From contig CAJYQL010000128.1 in NCBI GenBank assembly GCA_913776965.1, positions 1 through 64,000 of the forward strand: a DNA stretch of 64,000 nt, written 5' to 3'. Each line of letters opens with the position of its first letter. Position 1 is the first letter of the stretch. The notes below the pieces were generated by a model. That model saw only the letters and a list, made by a program, of their open reading frames with translations. It was not told where the DNA came from and made no database searches. Positions 10,817 to 19,095 of this stretch are shown here, one piece after another. This DNA comes from an uncultured Xylophilus sp. GTDB taxonomy: Bacteria; Pseudomonadota; Gammaproteobacteria; Burkholderiales; Burkholderiaceae_C. Made by a program: the position numbers and the translations under genes.

Positions 10817-11794
10817 ATGCATCCGCGCTTCCGCATCACCGCCCTCGCCGCCGCTGCCGCGCTCGGCTTCGCCGCCGCCCTGCCCGCCGCGGCCCAGTCG
10901 TTCCCCGACAAGCCGATCACCTTCGTCGTGCCGTTCGCCGCCGGCACCGCCACCGACCAGATCGCCCGGGCGCTAGCCAACGGCGTGACGGCCGAGACCA
11001 AGCAGCCGGTGGTGATCGACAACCGCGCCGGCGCAAGCGGCTTCATCGCGTCGCAGCAGGTCGCCAAGGCCGCGCCCGACGGCTACACCGTGCTGATCAC
11101 CACCAACACGACGCACGCGGCCAACGAGCACCTCTACAAGAAGCTGCCGTACGACCCGGTGAAGGATTTCTCACCGGTCACCGCGCTCGGCAAGGGCGGG
11201 CAGATCATGGTGGTGAACCCCGCCTTCCCGGCGAAGACGGTGGGCGAATTCATCGCCGCAGCGAAGAAGGAACCGGGCAAGTACAGCTTCGGCAGCGGCA
11301 GCTCGTCCTCGCGCATGGCGGGCGAGCTGCTGCAGCAGATGGCCGATATCAAGCTGCTGCACGTCCCGTACAAGAGCAACACGCTCGGCGTGACCGACCT
11401 GCTCGGCGGGCAGATCGACACCATGATCACCGACACCGCGACCGGCCTGCCGCAGGTGAAGGCCGGCAAGCTGCGCGCCCTGGGCATGTCGAGCGCCAAG
11501 CGCTCGCCGCTGGCCCCCGACGTGCCGACCATCGCCGAAGCGGGCGTACCGGGCTACGAGATGGGCTACTGGTTCGCCGCCTACGCGCCGGCGAAGACGC
11601 CGCCGACGTTGGTGCAGCGGCTGCACGACCTGCTGGCGAAGGCCGCGAAGAGTGACGCCGCCCGCACTGCCTTCTACGAGCCGACCGGCACTGAGGTGTT
11701 CACCACCTCGCCCGAGGAGCTGGCGAAGTTCCAGGCCGCCGAATCGCAGAAGTGGGGCCGCATCGTGAAGGCGGCCGGCATCCAGGCGGAGTGA
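10817..11794 (+). CDS. Bug-family periplasmic solute-binding protein (TTT)
   Basis: A 325-residue tripartite tricarboxylate transporter substrate-binding protein. A signal peptide ends near AAAQS (residue ~27). The mature chain opens with [23 protein letters not shown] and has the family DNRAGASG and [10 protein letters not shown] segments. An AGGAG ribosome binding site lies seven bases before the ATG. No TctA/TctB membrane components are near, as is usual for the many orphan Bug proteins of Burkholderiales. It is the third gene of the AtuA-like operon, so it may present that pathway's carboxylate substrate. The ligand is not deducible. Confidence 0.93.
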   Translation: MHPRFRITALAAAAALGFAAALPAAAQSFPDKPITFVVPFAAGTATDQIARALANGVTAETKQPVVIDNRAGASGFIASQQVAKAAPDGYTVLITTNTTHAANEHLYKKLPYDPVKDFSPVTALGKGGQIMVVNPAFPAKTVGEFIAAAKKEPGKYSFGSGSSSSRMAGELLQQMADIKLLHVPYKSNTLGVTDLLGGQIDTMITDTATGLPQVKAGKLRALGMSSAKRSPLAPDVPTIAEAGVPGYEMGYWFAAYAPAKTPPTLVQRLHDLLAKAAKSDAARTAFYEPTGTEVFTTSPEELAKFQAAESQKWGRIVKAAGIQAE

Positions 11795-11818
11795 TCCGGT
11801 CCGCGCGGCGACGCAGGG

Positions 11819-12223
11819 TCAGCGTGCCGCGATGTCGAGCAGCTCGACCTCGAAGGTGAGGTCCGCGTTCGGCGGGATCACGCCGCCCGCGCCGCGTGCG
11901 CCGTAGGCGGTGGCCGCCGGGCAGGTCAGCTTCGCCTTGCCGCCGACCTTCATCGTCTGCACGCCTTGGGTCCAGCACGGGATCACGCCGTTCAGCGGGA
12001 ACGAGATCGGCTCGCCGCGCTTGTACGAGCTGTCGAATTCCTTGCCGTCGGCCAGCGTGCCGCGGTAGTGGACCTTGACGGTGCTGGTCGCCGTCGGCTG
12101 CGCGCCGGTGCCGACCTTCAGGTGGTCGACCTTGACGCCGGAGGGCAGCGTTTCGGCGGCTGCGGCGAGCGGCAGCAGACAGGCGGATGCGAACAGGACG
12201 GCCAGGGCGGAAGCAGATGTCAT
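11819..12223 (-). CDS. Periplasmic FKBP-type peptidyl-prolyl isomerase
   Basis: A 134-residue single-domain FKBP. The first ~25 residues (MTSASALAVLFASACLLPLAAAAE) form a cleavable signal peptide, so the enzyme should act in the periplasm. The FKBP core shows VHYRGTLADGKEFDSSYKRGEP, GVIPCWTQGVQTMKVGGKAKL and an IPPNADLTFEVELLDI ending. Two cysteines (in IPCWTQ and LTCPAA) lie within the fold. Start chosen at the signal peptide; the ATG at 12292 would precede it with an implausible extension. It converges with the Bug gene. Confidence 0.92.
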   Translation of the reverse strand: MTSASALAVLFASACLLPLAAAAETLPSGVKVDHLKVGTGAQPTATSTVKVHYRGTLADGKEFDSSYKRGEPISFPLNGVIPCWTQGVQTMKVGGKAKLTCPAATAYGARGAGGVIPPNADLTFEVELLDIAAR

Positions 12224-12302
12224 CGGTCGGGCGGCGGTGCGCCGGCAAAGTGGAGGGAAGCCGCGAGTCTGACCGATGCGGCCGAGACACATGCGGCAGC
12301 GC

Positions 12303-12707
12303 TCAGACGCCCTTGTTGCGCATCCAGTCGCCGGTCTGGAAAAAGCTCTTGTTCAGACGTGTCCGCAGTGCCTCGGGCACGCCGGTCTCGCCCATCGCCT
12401 GGTCCATGCAGGCCAGCCACTCGTCGCGCTCGCGGATGCCGATCGAGAAGGGCATGTGCCGCGCCCGCAGCATCGGATGGCCGAAGCGATCGGTGTAGTG
12501 CTGCGGCCCGCCCAGCCAGCCGCAGAGGAACCAGAACAGCCGCTGGCGGGCGTTTTCCAGTTCCGGGCCGTGGGCGGCGCGCAAGGCCGCATAGGCCGGC
12601 TCCAGGTCCATCAGGTCATAGAAGCGGTCGACCAGCGCGCGCACGCGGTCTTCGCCGCCGATCCAGTCGAAGGGGGTGTCGAACGGGGGTGTGTCTTCGA
12701 TCTGCAT
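12303..12707 (-). CDS. Group II truncated haemoglobin
   Basis: A 134-residue truncated globin of the trHbO (group II) type, binding haem and O2/NO, used in oxygen or nitrosative stress handling in relatives. Features are the YDLMDLEP segment, WFLCGWLGGPQHYTDRFGHPMLRARHMPF containing the proximal His in GHPMLRARH, and the trailing SFFQTGDWMRN. The Trp in DWMRN matches the conserved group II distal Trp region. It reads away from the thioredoxin gene; the shared 139-base gap contains one copy of the 41-bp element. Confidence 0.92.
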   Translation of the reverse strand: MQIEDTPPFDTPFDWIGGEDRVRALVDRFYDLMDLEPAYAALRAAHGPELENARQRLFWFLCGWLGGPQHYTDRFGHPMLRARHMPFSIGIRERDEWLACMDQAMGETGVPEALRTRLNKSFFQTGDWMRNKGV

Positions 12708-12721
12708 GAAATCCGGCTCCT

Positions 12722-12762
12722 GCGCCCGCCGGTGCTGCGCACCCAGCTATGAAATCAATAGC
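12722..12762 (+). repeat. 41-bp interspersed palindromic element, copy 2
   Basis: GCGC-N10-TGCGC-N5 followed by the perfect core GCTAT-gaaatca-ATAGC. It occupies the intergenic region between the divergent globin and thioredoxin genes. Confidence 0.85.
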
Positions 12763-12846
12763 ATAGCGCAGACGCGACGAACGTTCAGTATCCGCCCTGC
12801 TCCGGCCCGGGCCCAGCATGGGGCCCCTGCATCCGCCGGAGACGCC

Positions 12847-13176
12847 ATGCCTTACGAAACCACCTATTCCCCCGACGCGCCCGCGCGGGCCGACCTCGAT
12901 GCCACCGCCGGCGCCACCGTGGTGGAGTTCGGCACCAACTGGTGCGGCTTCTGCAAGGCGGCGCAGCCGGCGATCGCGGAAGCCTTCGCGGTGCATCCCG
13001 AGGTGCGCCACCTGAAGGTCGAGGACGGCAGCGGCCGGCCGCTCGGCCGCTCGTTCAAGGTCAAGCTCTGGCCGACGCTGGTGTTCCTGCGCGACGGCCA
13101 GGAGGTCGCCCGGGTGGTGCGGCCGGACGGTCCGGGCGACGTGATCGACGCGCTCGCGAAGATCGCCGCCCGCTGA
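12847..13176 (+). CDS. Thioredoxin-family protein
   Basis: A 109-residue thioredoxin fold protein without a signal peptide, hence cytoplasmic. The active site reads WCGFC in TVVEFGTNWCGFCKAAQPAI (WCGPC in classical thioredoxin), and the cis-proline loop is in LWPTLVFLRDGQEVAR. The Pro-to-Phe change in the active site is unusual and would alter redox potential. Start at MPYETTYSPD; the upstream frame runs through the intergenic repeat. It is divergent from the globin gene, but a functional link is only suggestive. Confidence 0.9.
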   Translation: MPYETTYSPDAPARADLDATAGATVVEFGTNWCGFCKAAQPAIAEAFAVHPEVRHLKVEDGSGRPLGRSFKVKLWPTLVFLRDGQEVARVVRPDGPGDVIDALAKIAAR

Positions 13177-13276
13177 TCGCGCCGCCGCAGGCGCTCCGCC
13201 GTCCTACGGCCCGGCCGTGCCCGGAGGATTAAGGTGGTGCGACAGTTACCCATCCACCACAACACAGGAGGCAACG

Positions 13277-13459
13277 ATGGCCACATCCCCCCTTCCGCAA
13301 AGCGACATCGAGAAGATGAACGAGGTGCTCCATTTGCCCGACGCGCTGGACACACTCACCAACTCCGACCGCCACCGCGAGGAAGACGCCGCGCGGCATA
13401 CCCCGCCGCCCGCGCCCGACGCGGACACCGGCGACACCCCTGCCGGCCGCGCGGACTGA
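13277..13459 (+). CDS. Small acidic protein of unknown function
   Basis: I do not recognise this 60-residue protein. It is supported by an AGGAGG ribosome binding site six bases before the ATG. It starts MATSPLPQSDIEKMNEVLHLP, continues with a charged helix-like stretch (DTLTNSDRHREEDAARH) and ends in a Pro/Asp-rich tail. It has no membrane segment and no cysteines. The neighbour on the opposite strand is another uncharacterised protein. Confidence 0.6.
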   Translation: MATSPLPQSDIEKMNEVLHLPDALDTLTNSDRHREEDAARHTPPPAPDADTGDTPAGRAD

Positions 13460-13475
13460 AGCGCGGCCCGCGACG

Positions 13476-13907
13476 TTACAGATCGAGCTGGCGCCGGGCG
13501 ATCGCGATGGTGGCGATGCGCACGGCGTCCACGTCCTGCGCGCCGCCGAAGAATTCGCCTTCCCAGGTCGCGACGTCCTTCTGGCTGCCGTCGACCGGGT
13601 CGCGGTGGACGATCTCGGCGCCGCAGCGTTCGCCGTCGACCCAGCAGCGCACCGCGTATTCGGGCTCGTCGTCGGGCGCCGGACCGAACTGGCCGTCGGC
13701 CGACGGCGGCGGGTCGTTCTCCGCGTCCGGCGGCCGCACGATCGACGCGATCGCATCGCCCTCGAACTGCAGCGGCCCGACCGACTGGCGGTCGCGCAGC
13801 CGCAGGCCCGGGCCCTTGGCCGGGACCGCCGTGGCGAAAAGCACCCGGTCCTCCGGGCGCGCGTGGTTGAGTTCCTGCACCAATCCCTCGTCGGTCAAAG
13901 CGGTCAT
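13476..13907 (-). CDS. Uncharacterised acidic protein
   Basis: An approximately 143-residue soluble protein with no domain I can name. It starts MTALTDEGLVQELNHARPEDRVLFA, has a Pro/Asp-rich middle (PPDAENDPPPSADG) and a Trp/Cys-containing segment EYAVRCWVDGERCGAEIVHRD, and ends in IATIAIARRQLDL. Composition and codon use match coding sequence on this strand better than the longer overlapping frames. It converges on the small acidic gene. Confidence 0.6.
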   Translation of the reverse strand: MTALTDEGLVQELNHARPEDRVLFATAVPAKGPGLRLRDRQSVGPLQFEGDAIASIVRPPDAENDPPPSADGQFGPAPDDEPEYAVRCWVDGERCGAEIVHRDPVDGSQKDVATWEGEFFGGAQDVDAVRIATIAIARRQLDL

Positions 13908-14033
13908 AGCGCTTGCATCTCCTGGTGAAAGCCACACACAACGTTCGCCGCCATCGTATCCGCCACTACCGCACCCGCCTGTAGCATGCGGTAGCTTCCT
14001 GTCCTCTCCTGCTCGCCCTCTCGGCCCCTTCCC

Positions 14034-15308
14034 ATGAATCCCGACGCCCACACCCTCTGGCGTGCCCCCCAATGGGCGCTGGCCGTCCTGCTCGCCGTGC
14101 TCGGCATGGTGGGGCCGTTCTCGATCGACACCTACATCCCGGCGTTCTCGGGCATCGCGCAGGCGCTCGGCGCCACGCCGGTGGAGATGCAGCAGACGCT
14201 GTCGGCCTACCTGTTCGGCTTTGCCTTCATGAACCTGTTCCACGGTGCGCTGGCCGACAGCTTCGGCCGCCGGCCGGTGGTGTTGTGGGGGCTGGCCGCC
14301 TTCACGCTGGCATCGGCCGGCTGCGCCCTGTCGCAGACGGTCGGGCAGCTCGTCTTCTTCCGGGCACTGCAGGGCCTGTCGACCGGCGCCGGCATCGTCG
14401 TCTCGCGTGCGGTGATCCGCGACATGTTCCCGCCCGCGCAGGCGCAGAAGGTGATGAGCCAGGTGACGATCTATTTCGGCGTGGCGCCGGCGGTCGCGCC
14501 GATCGTCGGCGGCTGGCTGTTCGTGCACCTGGGCTGGCACAGCGTGTTCTGGTTCCTGACGGCGGTGGGCGTGGTGCTCTGGACCGCCAACCTGCGCCTG
14601 CTGCCGGAGACGCTGCACCCCACACTGCGCCAGCCGTTCAACGTGCCGCACCTGATGCGCGGCTACTGGCAGCTCGGCTCCAGTCCGCGCTTCCTGCTGC
14701 TGGCGCTGGCCAGCGGCATCCCGTTCAACGGCATGTTCCTGTACGTGCTGTCGGCGCCCGCGTTCCTCGGCGACCACCTGGGACTGGCCCCCACGCAGTT
14801 TTTCTGGTTCTTCGTGCTCACCATCGCCGGCATCATGTCGGGCGCATGGCTGAGCGGCCGGCTCGCCGGGCGTATCGCGCCGAAGCGGCAGATCCGCCAC
14901 GGCTTCGTGGTGATGCTGACGGTGTCGGTGCTAAACCTCGCCGCCAACCTGCTGTTCCCGGCGCACGCCGTGTGGGCCCTGGTGCCGATCGCGGTCTTCG
15001 CCTTCGGCTGGGCGCTGATGGTGCCGGTGGTCACGCTGCTGATGCTGGACCTGTACCCCGAGCGCCGCGGCATGGCGTCGTCGCTGCAGGCCTTCGTCGG
15101 ATCGGCAGCCAACGGCATCGTGGCGGGCGTGATCGCGCCGCTGGTGATGCATTCGACCGTCGGGCTGGCAGCCGCGTCGCTGATGATGATGGGCGTCGGC
15201 CTGGTCGCCTGGCTGGTGCTCCACGCCCGCTGGCCGGAGATCGGCCGGGCGGTCGATGCGGTCACGCCGGCGGCGTCCTCCGAGCCGGCCTCCGGCCCCG
15301 CGCGCTGA
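14034..15308 (+). CDS. Bcr/CflA-family multidrug efflux MFS transporter
   Basis: A 424-residue major facilitator with twelve predicted membrane helices. The Bcr/CflA subfamily is recognised from FSIDTYIPAFSGIAQALGAT in helix 1, LADSFGRRPV in the first cytoplasmic loop (MFS motif A), and the VSRAVIRDMFPPAQAQKVMS segment. These proteins export drugs such as bicyclomycin, or sulphonamides, using the proton gradient. Start MNPDAHTLWRAP at 14034 puts a short cytoplasmic tail before helix 1. The substrate here is unknown. Confidence 0.92.
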   Translation: MNPDAHTLWRAPQWALAVLLAVLGMVGPFSIDTYIPAFSGIAQALGATPVEMQQTLSAYLFGFAFMNLFHGALADSFGRRPVVLWGLAAFTLASAGCALSQTVGQLVFFRALQGLSTGAGIVVSRAVIRDMFPPAQAQKVMSQVTIYFGVAPAVAPIVGGWLFVHLGWHSVFWFLTAVGVVLWTANLRLLPETLHPTLRQPFNVPHLMRGYWQLGSSPRFLLLALASGIPFNGMFLYVLSAPAFLGDHLGLAPTQFFWFFVLTIAGIMSGAWLSGRLAGRIAPKRQIRHGFVVMLTVSVLNLAANLLFPAHAVWALVPIAVFAFGWALMVPVVTLLMLDLYPERRGMASSLQAFVGSAANGIVAGVIAPLVMHSTVGLAAASLMMMGVGLVAWLVLHARWPEIGRAVDAVTPAASSEPASGPAR

Positions 15309-15334
15309 GGCCGTCCCGCCAGGCCCTGACGGCG

Positions 15335-15353
15335 GCAGGTCCGCGCGACCTGC
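15335..15353. terminator. Hairpin at convergent gene ends
   Basis: A perfect 7-bp stem GCAGGTC-CGCGC-GACCTGC lies between the converging transporter and cyclase stop codons. There is no T-run, so any termination activity is uncertain. Confidence 0.35.
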
Positions 15354-15357
15354 GGGG

Positions 15358-16839
15358 TCAGCGCTTGCGCCGGTCGACGCCCTCGGTTTCCCGGTAGTAG
15401 CGGGCCTTCTCGACGTACATCGCCTGGTCGGCGCGGCCCAGCGCGGCCTCGATCTGGTCGCCCGCCGCGCAGGTCGCGATGCCGACGGCCACGCTGAGCA
15501 CCTGTCCGGTCTGCCCGGCATAGAACTGGTTGTTCAGTTCCAAGATCGACAGCATCCGGTCGCGCAGGTTCTGCGCGCCCCGCTCTTCGGTCCCGGGCAG
15601 CAGGATCACGAACTCGTCGCCGCCGATGCGCGCGGCCACGTTCGGCGCATCGACCGTCTTGGCGAGCACCTCGCCGACGCGCCGCAGCAGCGCATCGCCG
15701 GCGGCATGGCCCTGCTCGTCGTTGACCTGCTTCAAGCCGTTCACGTCGATCACCAGCACCGACAGCGGCCACGGGCCCTTGCGCGACAGGCGGTTCAGTT
15801 CCTCGGTGTAGAAGGCGCGGTTGCGCAGCTGGGTCAGCACGTCGTGCTTGCCCAGGTATTCCAGATAGGCCTCGGCTTTCTTGCGGGCAGTGATGTCCAC
15901 CAGCGAGACCAGCACCAGGTCCCAGTGGGTCTGCCGGTCGGCCAGCACCGCGAACTGCATGTGGATGTAGATCGGCTCGCCAGAGAGCGAATAGTTCACC
16001 ACCTCGCGCTGCTGCAGCAGCTTGCCGTCCCAGAGGTCGCGCAGCTGCTCGGCGAAGGAATCGCGCATCTCGTCGCGGAAGATGCGGCCGGTGTTGCGCA
16101 GCAGTTCGTTCTTGTTCTCGGCGGCGAACATGCGCAGGGTCTCGCGGTTCACGTCGATGACCCGGATCTCCTGCATGCAGCGTTCGACGAATTCCGGATG
16201 GACCTTGATGAAGGTGCCGAAGTCCCGGATGCCCTGCAGCCGCACATCGTCGAGCAGCCGCTTGACCGCGCTGAAATCCTCCACCCAGAGCGAGACCGGC
16301 GAATGGTCGAACAGCCCGCGCGCGTAGCGCTCGCTCGCGGCCAGCCGGCCTTCGGACTGCTTGCGCGCGGTGATGTCGTCGAGCGACAGCAGCACCCGGT
16401 CCCAGCGGTCGGCATGGCCGGGCAGCACCCGGGCCCGGATGAACACGTCGAGGCGGCGGCCGTCGAGCGCATAGTTGACCGTCTCGTTGACGAAGCCGAG
16501 CCGGCCCTCCCAGAGCTGGCACAGCTCGGCGATCACCCGGTGCGCCATGTCGTCGCGGAAGATGTCGCCGAGCCGCGCGACCAGCGTCGCCTGGTCGGGC
16601 GCGGCGAAGAGTTCCAGCGTGCGCTGGTTGACCCGCAACACCCGCAGCGACGCCATGCACTGCCGCACGCGGTCGGCGTCTTCTTCCAGGTAGTGACGCA
16701 GGTCGGTCACGCCCTCCTTGCGCCAGCGGTCGAGCAATGCCTTCAGGCCGCTGAAGTCCTCGAGCCACAGCGAGACCGGCGCCAGCTCGAACATGTGCTC
16801 GAAGTCGGTGGACGACGAGGACGGGGACGGTTCGGTCAC
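15358..16839 (-). CDS. Tandem-PAS diguanylate cyclase
   Basis: A soluble ~493-residue c-di-GMP synthase with no membrane segment. Two similar sensory modules of about 150 residues follow each other. Each opens with a PVSLW(L/V)EDFS signature, continues through a VNxxTLxxFAA segment and ends in DITARK(Q/K), typical of PAS-PAC. The C-terminal GGDEF domain contains HDVLTQLRNRAFY and the active loop RIGGDEF. The start is GTG at 16839, supported by AGGAAA eight to nine bases upstream; later ATGs would cut the first module. The signal is unknown. Converges on the efflux pump gene. Confidence 0.9.
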   Translation of the reverse strand: MTEPSPSSSSTDFEHMFELAPVSLWLEDFSGLKALLDRWRKEGVTDLRHYLEEDADRVRQCMASLRVLRVNQRTLELFAAPDQATLVARLGDIFRDDMAHRVIAELCQLWEGRLGFVNETVNYALDGRRLDVFIRARVLPGHADRWDRVLLSLDDITARKQSEGRLAASERYARGLFDHSPVSLWVEDFSAVKRLLDDVRLQGIRDFGTFIKVHPEFVERCMQEIRVIDVNRETLRMFAAENKNELLRNTGRIFRDEMRDSFAEQLRDLWDGKLLQQREVVNYSLSGEPIYIHMQFAVLADRQTHWDLVLVSLVDITARKKAEAYLEYLGKHDVLTQLRNRAFYTEELNRLSRKGPWPLSVLVIDVNGLKQVNDEQGHAAGDALLRRVGEVLAKTVDAPNVAARIGGDEFVILLPGTEERGAQNLRDRMLSILELNNQFYAGQTGQVLSVAVGIATCAAGDQIEAALGRADQAMYVEKARYYRETEGVDRRKR

Positions 16840-16903
16840 GGCAGCTTTCCTGGGAAGGGTGGTCGGGCGGACATTGTCCACGCACGCGGAGAGCGCAAAA
16901 GCG

Positions 16904-16929
16904 GAAAAAGGCCCTGGAGGGCCTTTTTC
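16904..16929 (-). terminator. Rho-independent terminator after DEAD-box helicase gene
   Basis: An AAAAAGGCCC-TGGA-GGGCCTTTTT hairpin with a T-tract on either strand lies 26 bases past the helicase stop and upstream of the cyclase gene. It is symmetrical, so it could work in both directions. Confidence 0.85.
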
Positions 16930-16954
16930 GATGCTGCGGCAGGTCGCCGGTGCG

Positions 16955-18823
16955 TCAGCGGACCGGCTTGGCCGGGCGTCGGGCGCCGTCGTGCGGCACG
17001 TAGCCCTTGCCGGCCGGTGCCGGACGGCCGCCGGCCGGGCGACGGGCGCCCATGTCGCCCCGGCCGCCGAAGCCTTCGTGGCGCGCGCCGAAGTTGTCGG
17101 GGCGCGGTCCGCGGGCGTCCGGGCGCGGGCCGAAGCCGTCGCCGCGCGGCGCCGGACGGCCGCCGCCGAAGCCCGCGGCGTCGCCGAAGCCGGGCTTGCG
17201 GCCGAAGCCACCATCGCGGTCGCCACCGCCCCGCTGGTTGAAGCCGCTGGCGTTCTGGTAACCGCCGGCCGGACCGCGGCCATGGCCGGACCGGTGGCCG
17301 TCGCCGCCGCCACCAAAGCGGCGGCCGGCGTCACGGCCACGGCCGCCTCCGAAATCGCCGCCGCGCGGGCCGCGCATGTCGGGCATGCGCTGCTGCGGCT
17401 CCAGGCCCGGGATGGTCTCGGCCCTGAACTGCTGGCGGCTGTAGCCTTCGATGTCGAAAATCTTGCGGCGGTCGCGCATCTCGGCGAAGGTCACGGCCAG
17501 GCCGTCGCGGCCGGCGCGGCCGGTGCGGCCGATGCGGTGGGTGTAATCCTCGGCCTTCATCGGCAGGCCGAAGTTGAAGACGTGGGTGATGGTGGGCACG
17601 TCGATACCGCGGGCGGCCACGTCGGTCGCCACCAGGATCTGCACTTGGCCATTGCGCAGCGCCATCAGGCGGCGGTTGCGCAGGCCCTGGCTCAGCGCGC
17701 CGTGCAGCGCCACGGCGGAGAAGCCGTCCTGCTGCAGGTCGTTGGCCAGGCCGTCGCATTCGACCTGGGTGCTCGCGAACACGATCGCCTGGTTGATCGT
17801 GGTGTCGCGCAGCCAGTGATCGAGCATCTTGCGCTTGTGCATCGCGTTGTCCGCCCAGTACAGCTTCTGCTGGATGTTGGCGTGCTTCTCCTGCGGGCTG
17901 TCGATCTGCAGCTTCTGCGGCTCGCGCATCACGCGGGCGGCCAGCTGCTGGATGCGCGGCGCGAAGGTCGCGCTGAACATCATGGTCTGCTGGCGCTCGA
18001 TGGTGAGCTGGTTGATCTCGGCCAGATCGTCGGAGAAGCCCAGGTCGAGCATCCGGTCGGCCTCGTCGACCACCAGGAACTTCACCTGGTCGAGCTTCAA
18101 TTGCTGCGAGCGTTGCAGGTCCAGCAGGCGGCCCGGGGTGGCGACCACCAGGTTGGCGTTCTGCAGCTTGGCGATCTGCAGCTGGTAGGGCATGCCGCCG
18201 ACCACGTTGGCGACCCGCAGTCCGCGGCAGTGGCGCACCAGGTCGATCGCGTCGTGCGCGACCTGCTGGGCGAGTTCGCGCGTCGGGCACAGCACCAGCG
18301 CGCCGGGGGTGGCGGCCTTGAAGTGGCGCGGGTTGGTCGGGTCCTTGCGCTTGGCGCGCTTCGGTGCCGGCTCGCCGCGGGCGGCCGCGTCGGCCACGGC
18401 ACGGTCGAACTCGGCACGCTCGGCGGCTTCGGCTTCGGCCTGCTGGCGGATCAGCGTGTGCAGCACCGGCAGCAGGAAGGCGGCGGTCTTGCCGCTGCCG
18501 GTCTGGCTGGACACCATCAGGTCGATGTAGCGGCGGTCGCCGGCATCGCCGGAGCCCATCGCCAGCGGAATGGCCTTGTCCTGCACCCCGGTGGGCTGGG
18601 TGAAGCCCAGGTCGGCGACAGCCTGCACCAGCTCGGGTGCGAGGCCGAGGCGGACGAAGCCGTTCGGTGCGTCGGCCATCGGTGCGGCAGCGTCGCTCTG
18701 GGCTTCGAGGGCCGCAGCGGCGGCGGTATCGGGCACCAAGCGCTCGATGGCGGCGGAGGTGGTGGAATCGATGGAAGATTGCGCAGGCGCGAAGTCGCCC
18801 TGCACGGCGAGCGTGTCGGTCAT
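16955..18823 (-). CDS. DEAD-box RNA helicase (RhlE-like)
   Basis: A 622-residue ATP-dependent RNA helicase. The N-terminal ~90 residues are an acidic Ala-rich head. The Q motif follows in FVRLGLAPELVQAVADLGFTQPTGVQ, motif I in SSQTGSGKTAA, motif II in VVDEADRMLD (DEAD), motif III in FSATFAPRI and motif VI in HRIGRTGRAGRDG. The last ~170 residues are a Gly/Arg/Phe-rich RGG-like tail that binds RNA. Helicases of this group act in ribosome assembly and cold adaptation. The start MTDTLAVQ sits about 24 bases from a strong leader hairpin. Transcription probably begins some 225 bases upstream. Confidence 0.95.
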   Translation of the reverse strand: MTDTLAVQGDFAPAQSSIDSTTSAAIERLVPDTAAAAALEAQSDAAAPMADAPNGFVRLGLAPELVQAVADLGFTQPTGVQDKAIPLAMGSGDAGDRRYIDLMVSSQTGSGKTAAFLLPVLHTLIRQQAEAEAAERAEFDRAVADAAARGEPAPKRAKRKDPTNPRHFKAATPGALVLCPTRELAQQVAHDAIDLVRHCRGLRVANVVGGMPYQLQIAKLQNANLVVATPGRLLDLQRSQQLKLDQVKFLVVDEADRMLDLGFSDDLAEINQLTIERQQTMMFSATFAPRIQQLAARVMREPQKLQIDSPQEKHANIQQKLYWADNAMHKRKMLDHWLRDTTINQAIVFASTQVECDGLANDLQQDGFSAVALHGALSQGLRNRRLMALRNGQVQILVATDVAARGIDVPTITHVFNFGLPMKAEDYTHRIGRTGRAGRDGLAVTFAEMRDRRKIFDIEGYSRQQFRAETIPGLEPQQRMPDMRGPRGGDFGGGRGRDAGRRFGGGGDGHRSGHGRGPAGGYQNASGFNQRGGGDRDGGFGRKPGFGDAAGFGGGRPAPRGDGFGPRPDARGPRPDNFGARHEGFGGRGDMGARRPAGGRPAPAGKGYVPHDGARRPAKPVR

Positions 18824-18846
18824 GGAGTCTTTCTCGGACAGCAACG

Positions 18847-18865
18847 CCGCGGGCGCAGCCCGCGG
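18847..18865 (-). promoter_or_regulatory. Leader hairpin before the helicase start codon
   Basis: A perfect 8-bp GC stem (CCGCGGGC, three-base loop, GCCCGCGG) lies in the untranslated leader about 24 bases from the ATG. It could limit translation until melted, fitting self-regulation by an RNA helicase. No T-run follows, so it is not a terminator. Confidence 0.5.
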
Positions 18866-19053
18866 TCGCTTCGTCAGGTGGTTACGAAACACCAACCATC
18901 AAACGAAGCCTGCGCACTCGTGGCGAGCGCGCTGGGGGCATTTTTGCGGGGAGTCTTCCGTTGCTGGGAAGGCCGCAGGCCCGGTGCATGAAGGCAGATG
19001 TACAAAATGCGCTCGCCGCCTGTCTAGAGGCGTGGCGTTCGGCGCAGCAAGCG

Positions 19054-19082
19054 ATTATCACCCGATCCGGGTTTTCCCGCAA
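19054..19082 (-). promoter_or_regulatory. Candidate promoter of the DEAD-box helicase gene
   Basis: On the minus strand TTGCGG is followed by exactly 17 bases and GATAAT. The arrangement matches sigma-70 spacing and predicts a leader of about 225 bases before the helicase ATG. It overlaps the end of orn (stop at 19096) only by proximity. Confidence 0.5.
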
Positions 19083-19095
19083 GCTGTTCGGCGTT

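Noticed and set aside
16955..17340. Repetitive sequence at the 3' end of the DEAD-box gene that looks like tandem repeats
   Set aside because: It is the codon-level reflection of the Gly/Arg/Phe-rich RNA-binding tail of the helicase, not an independent repeat array.
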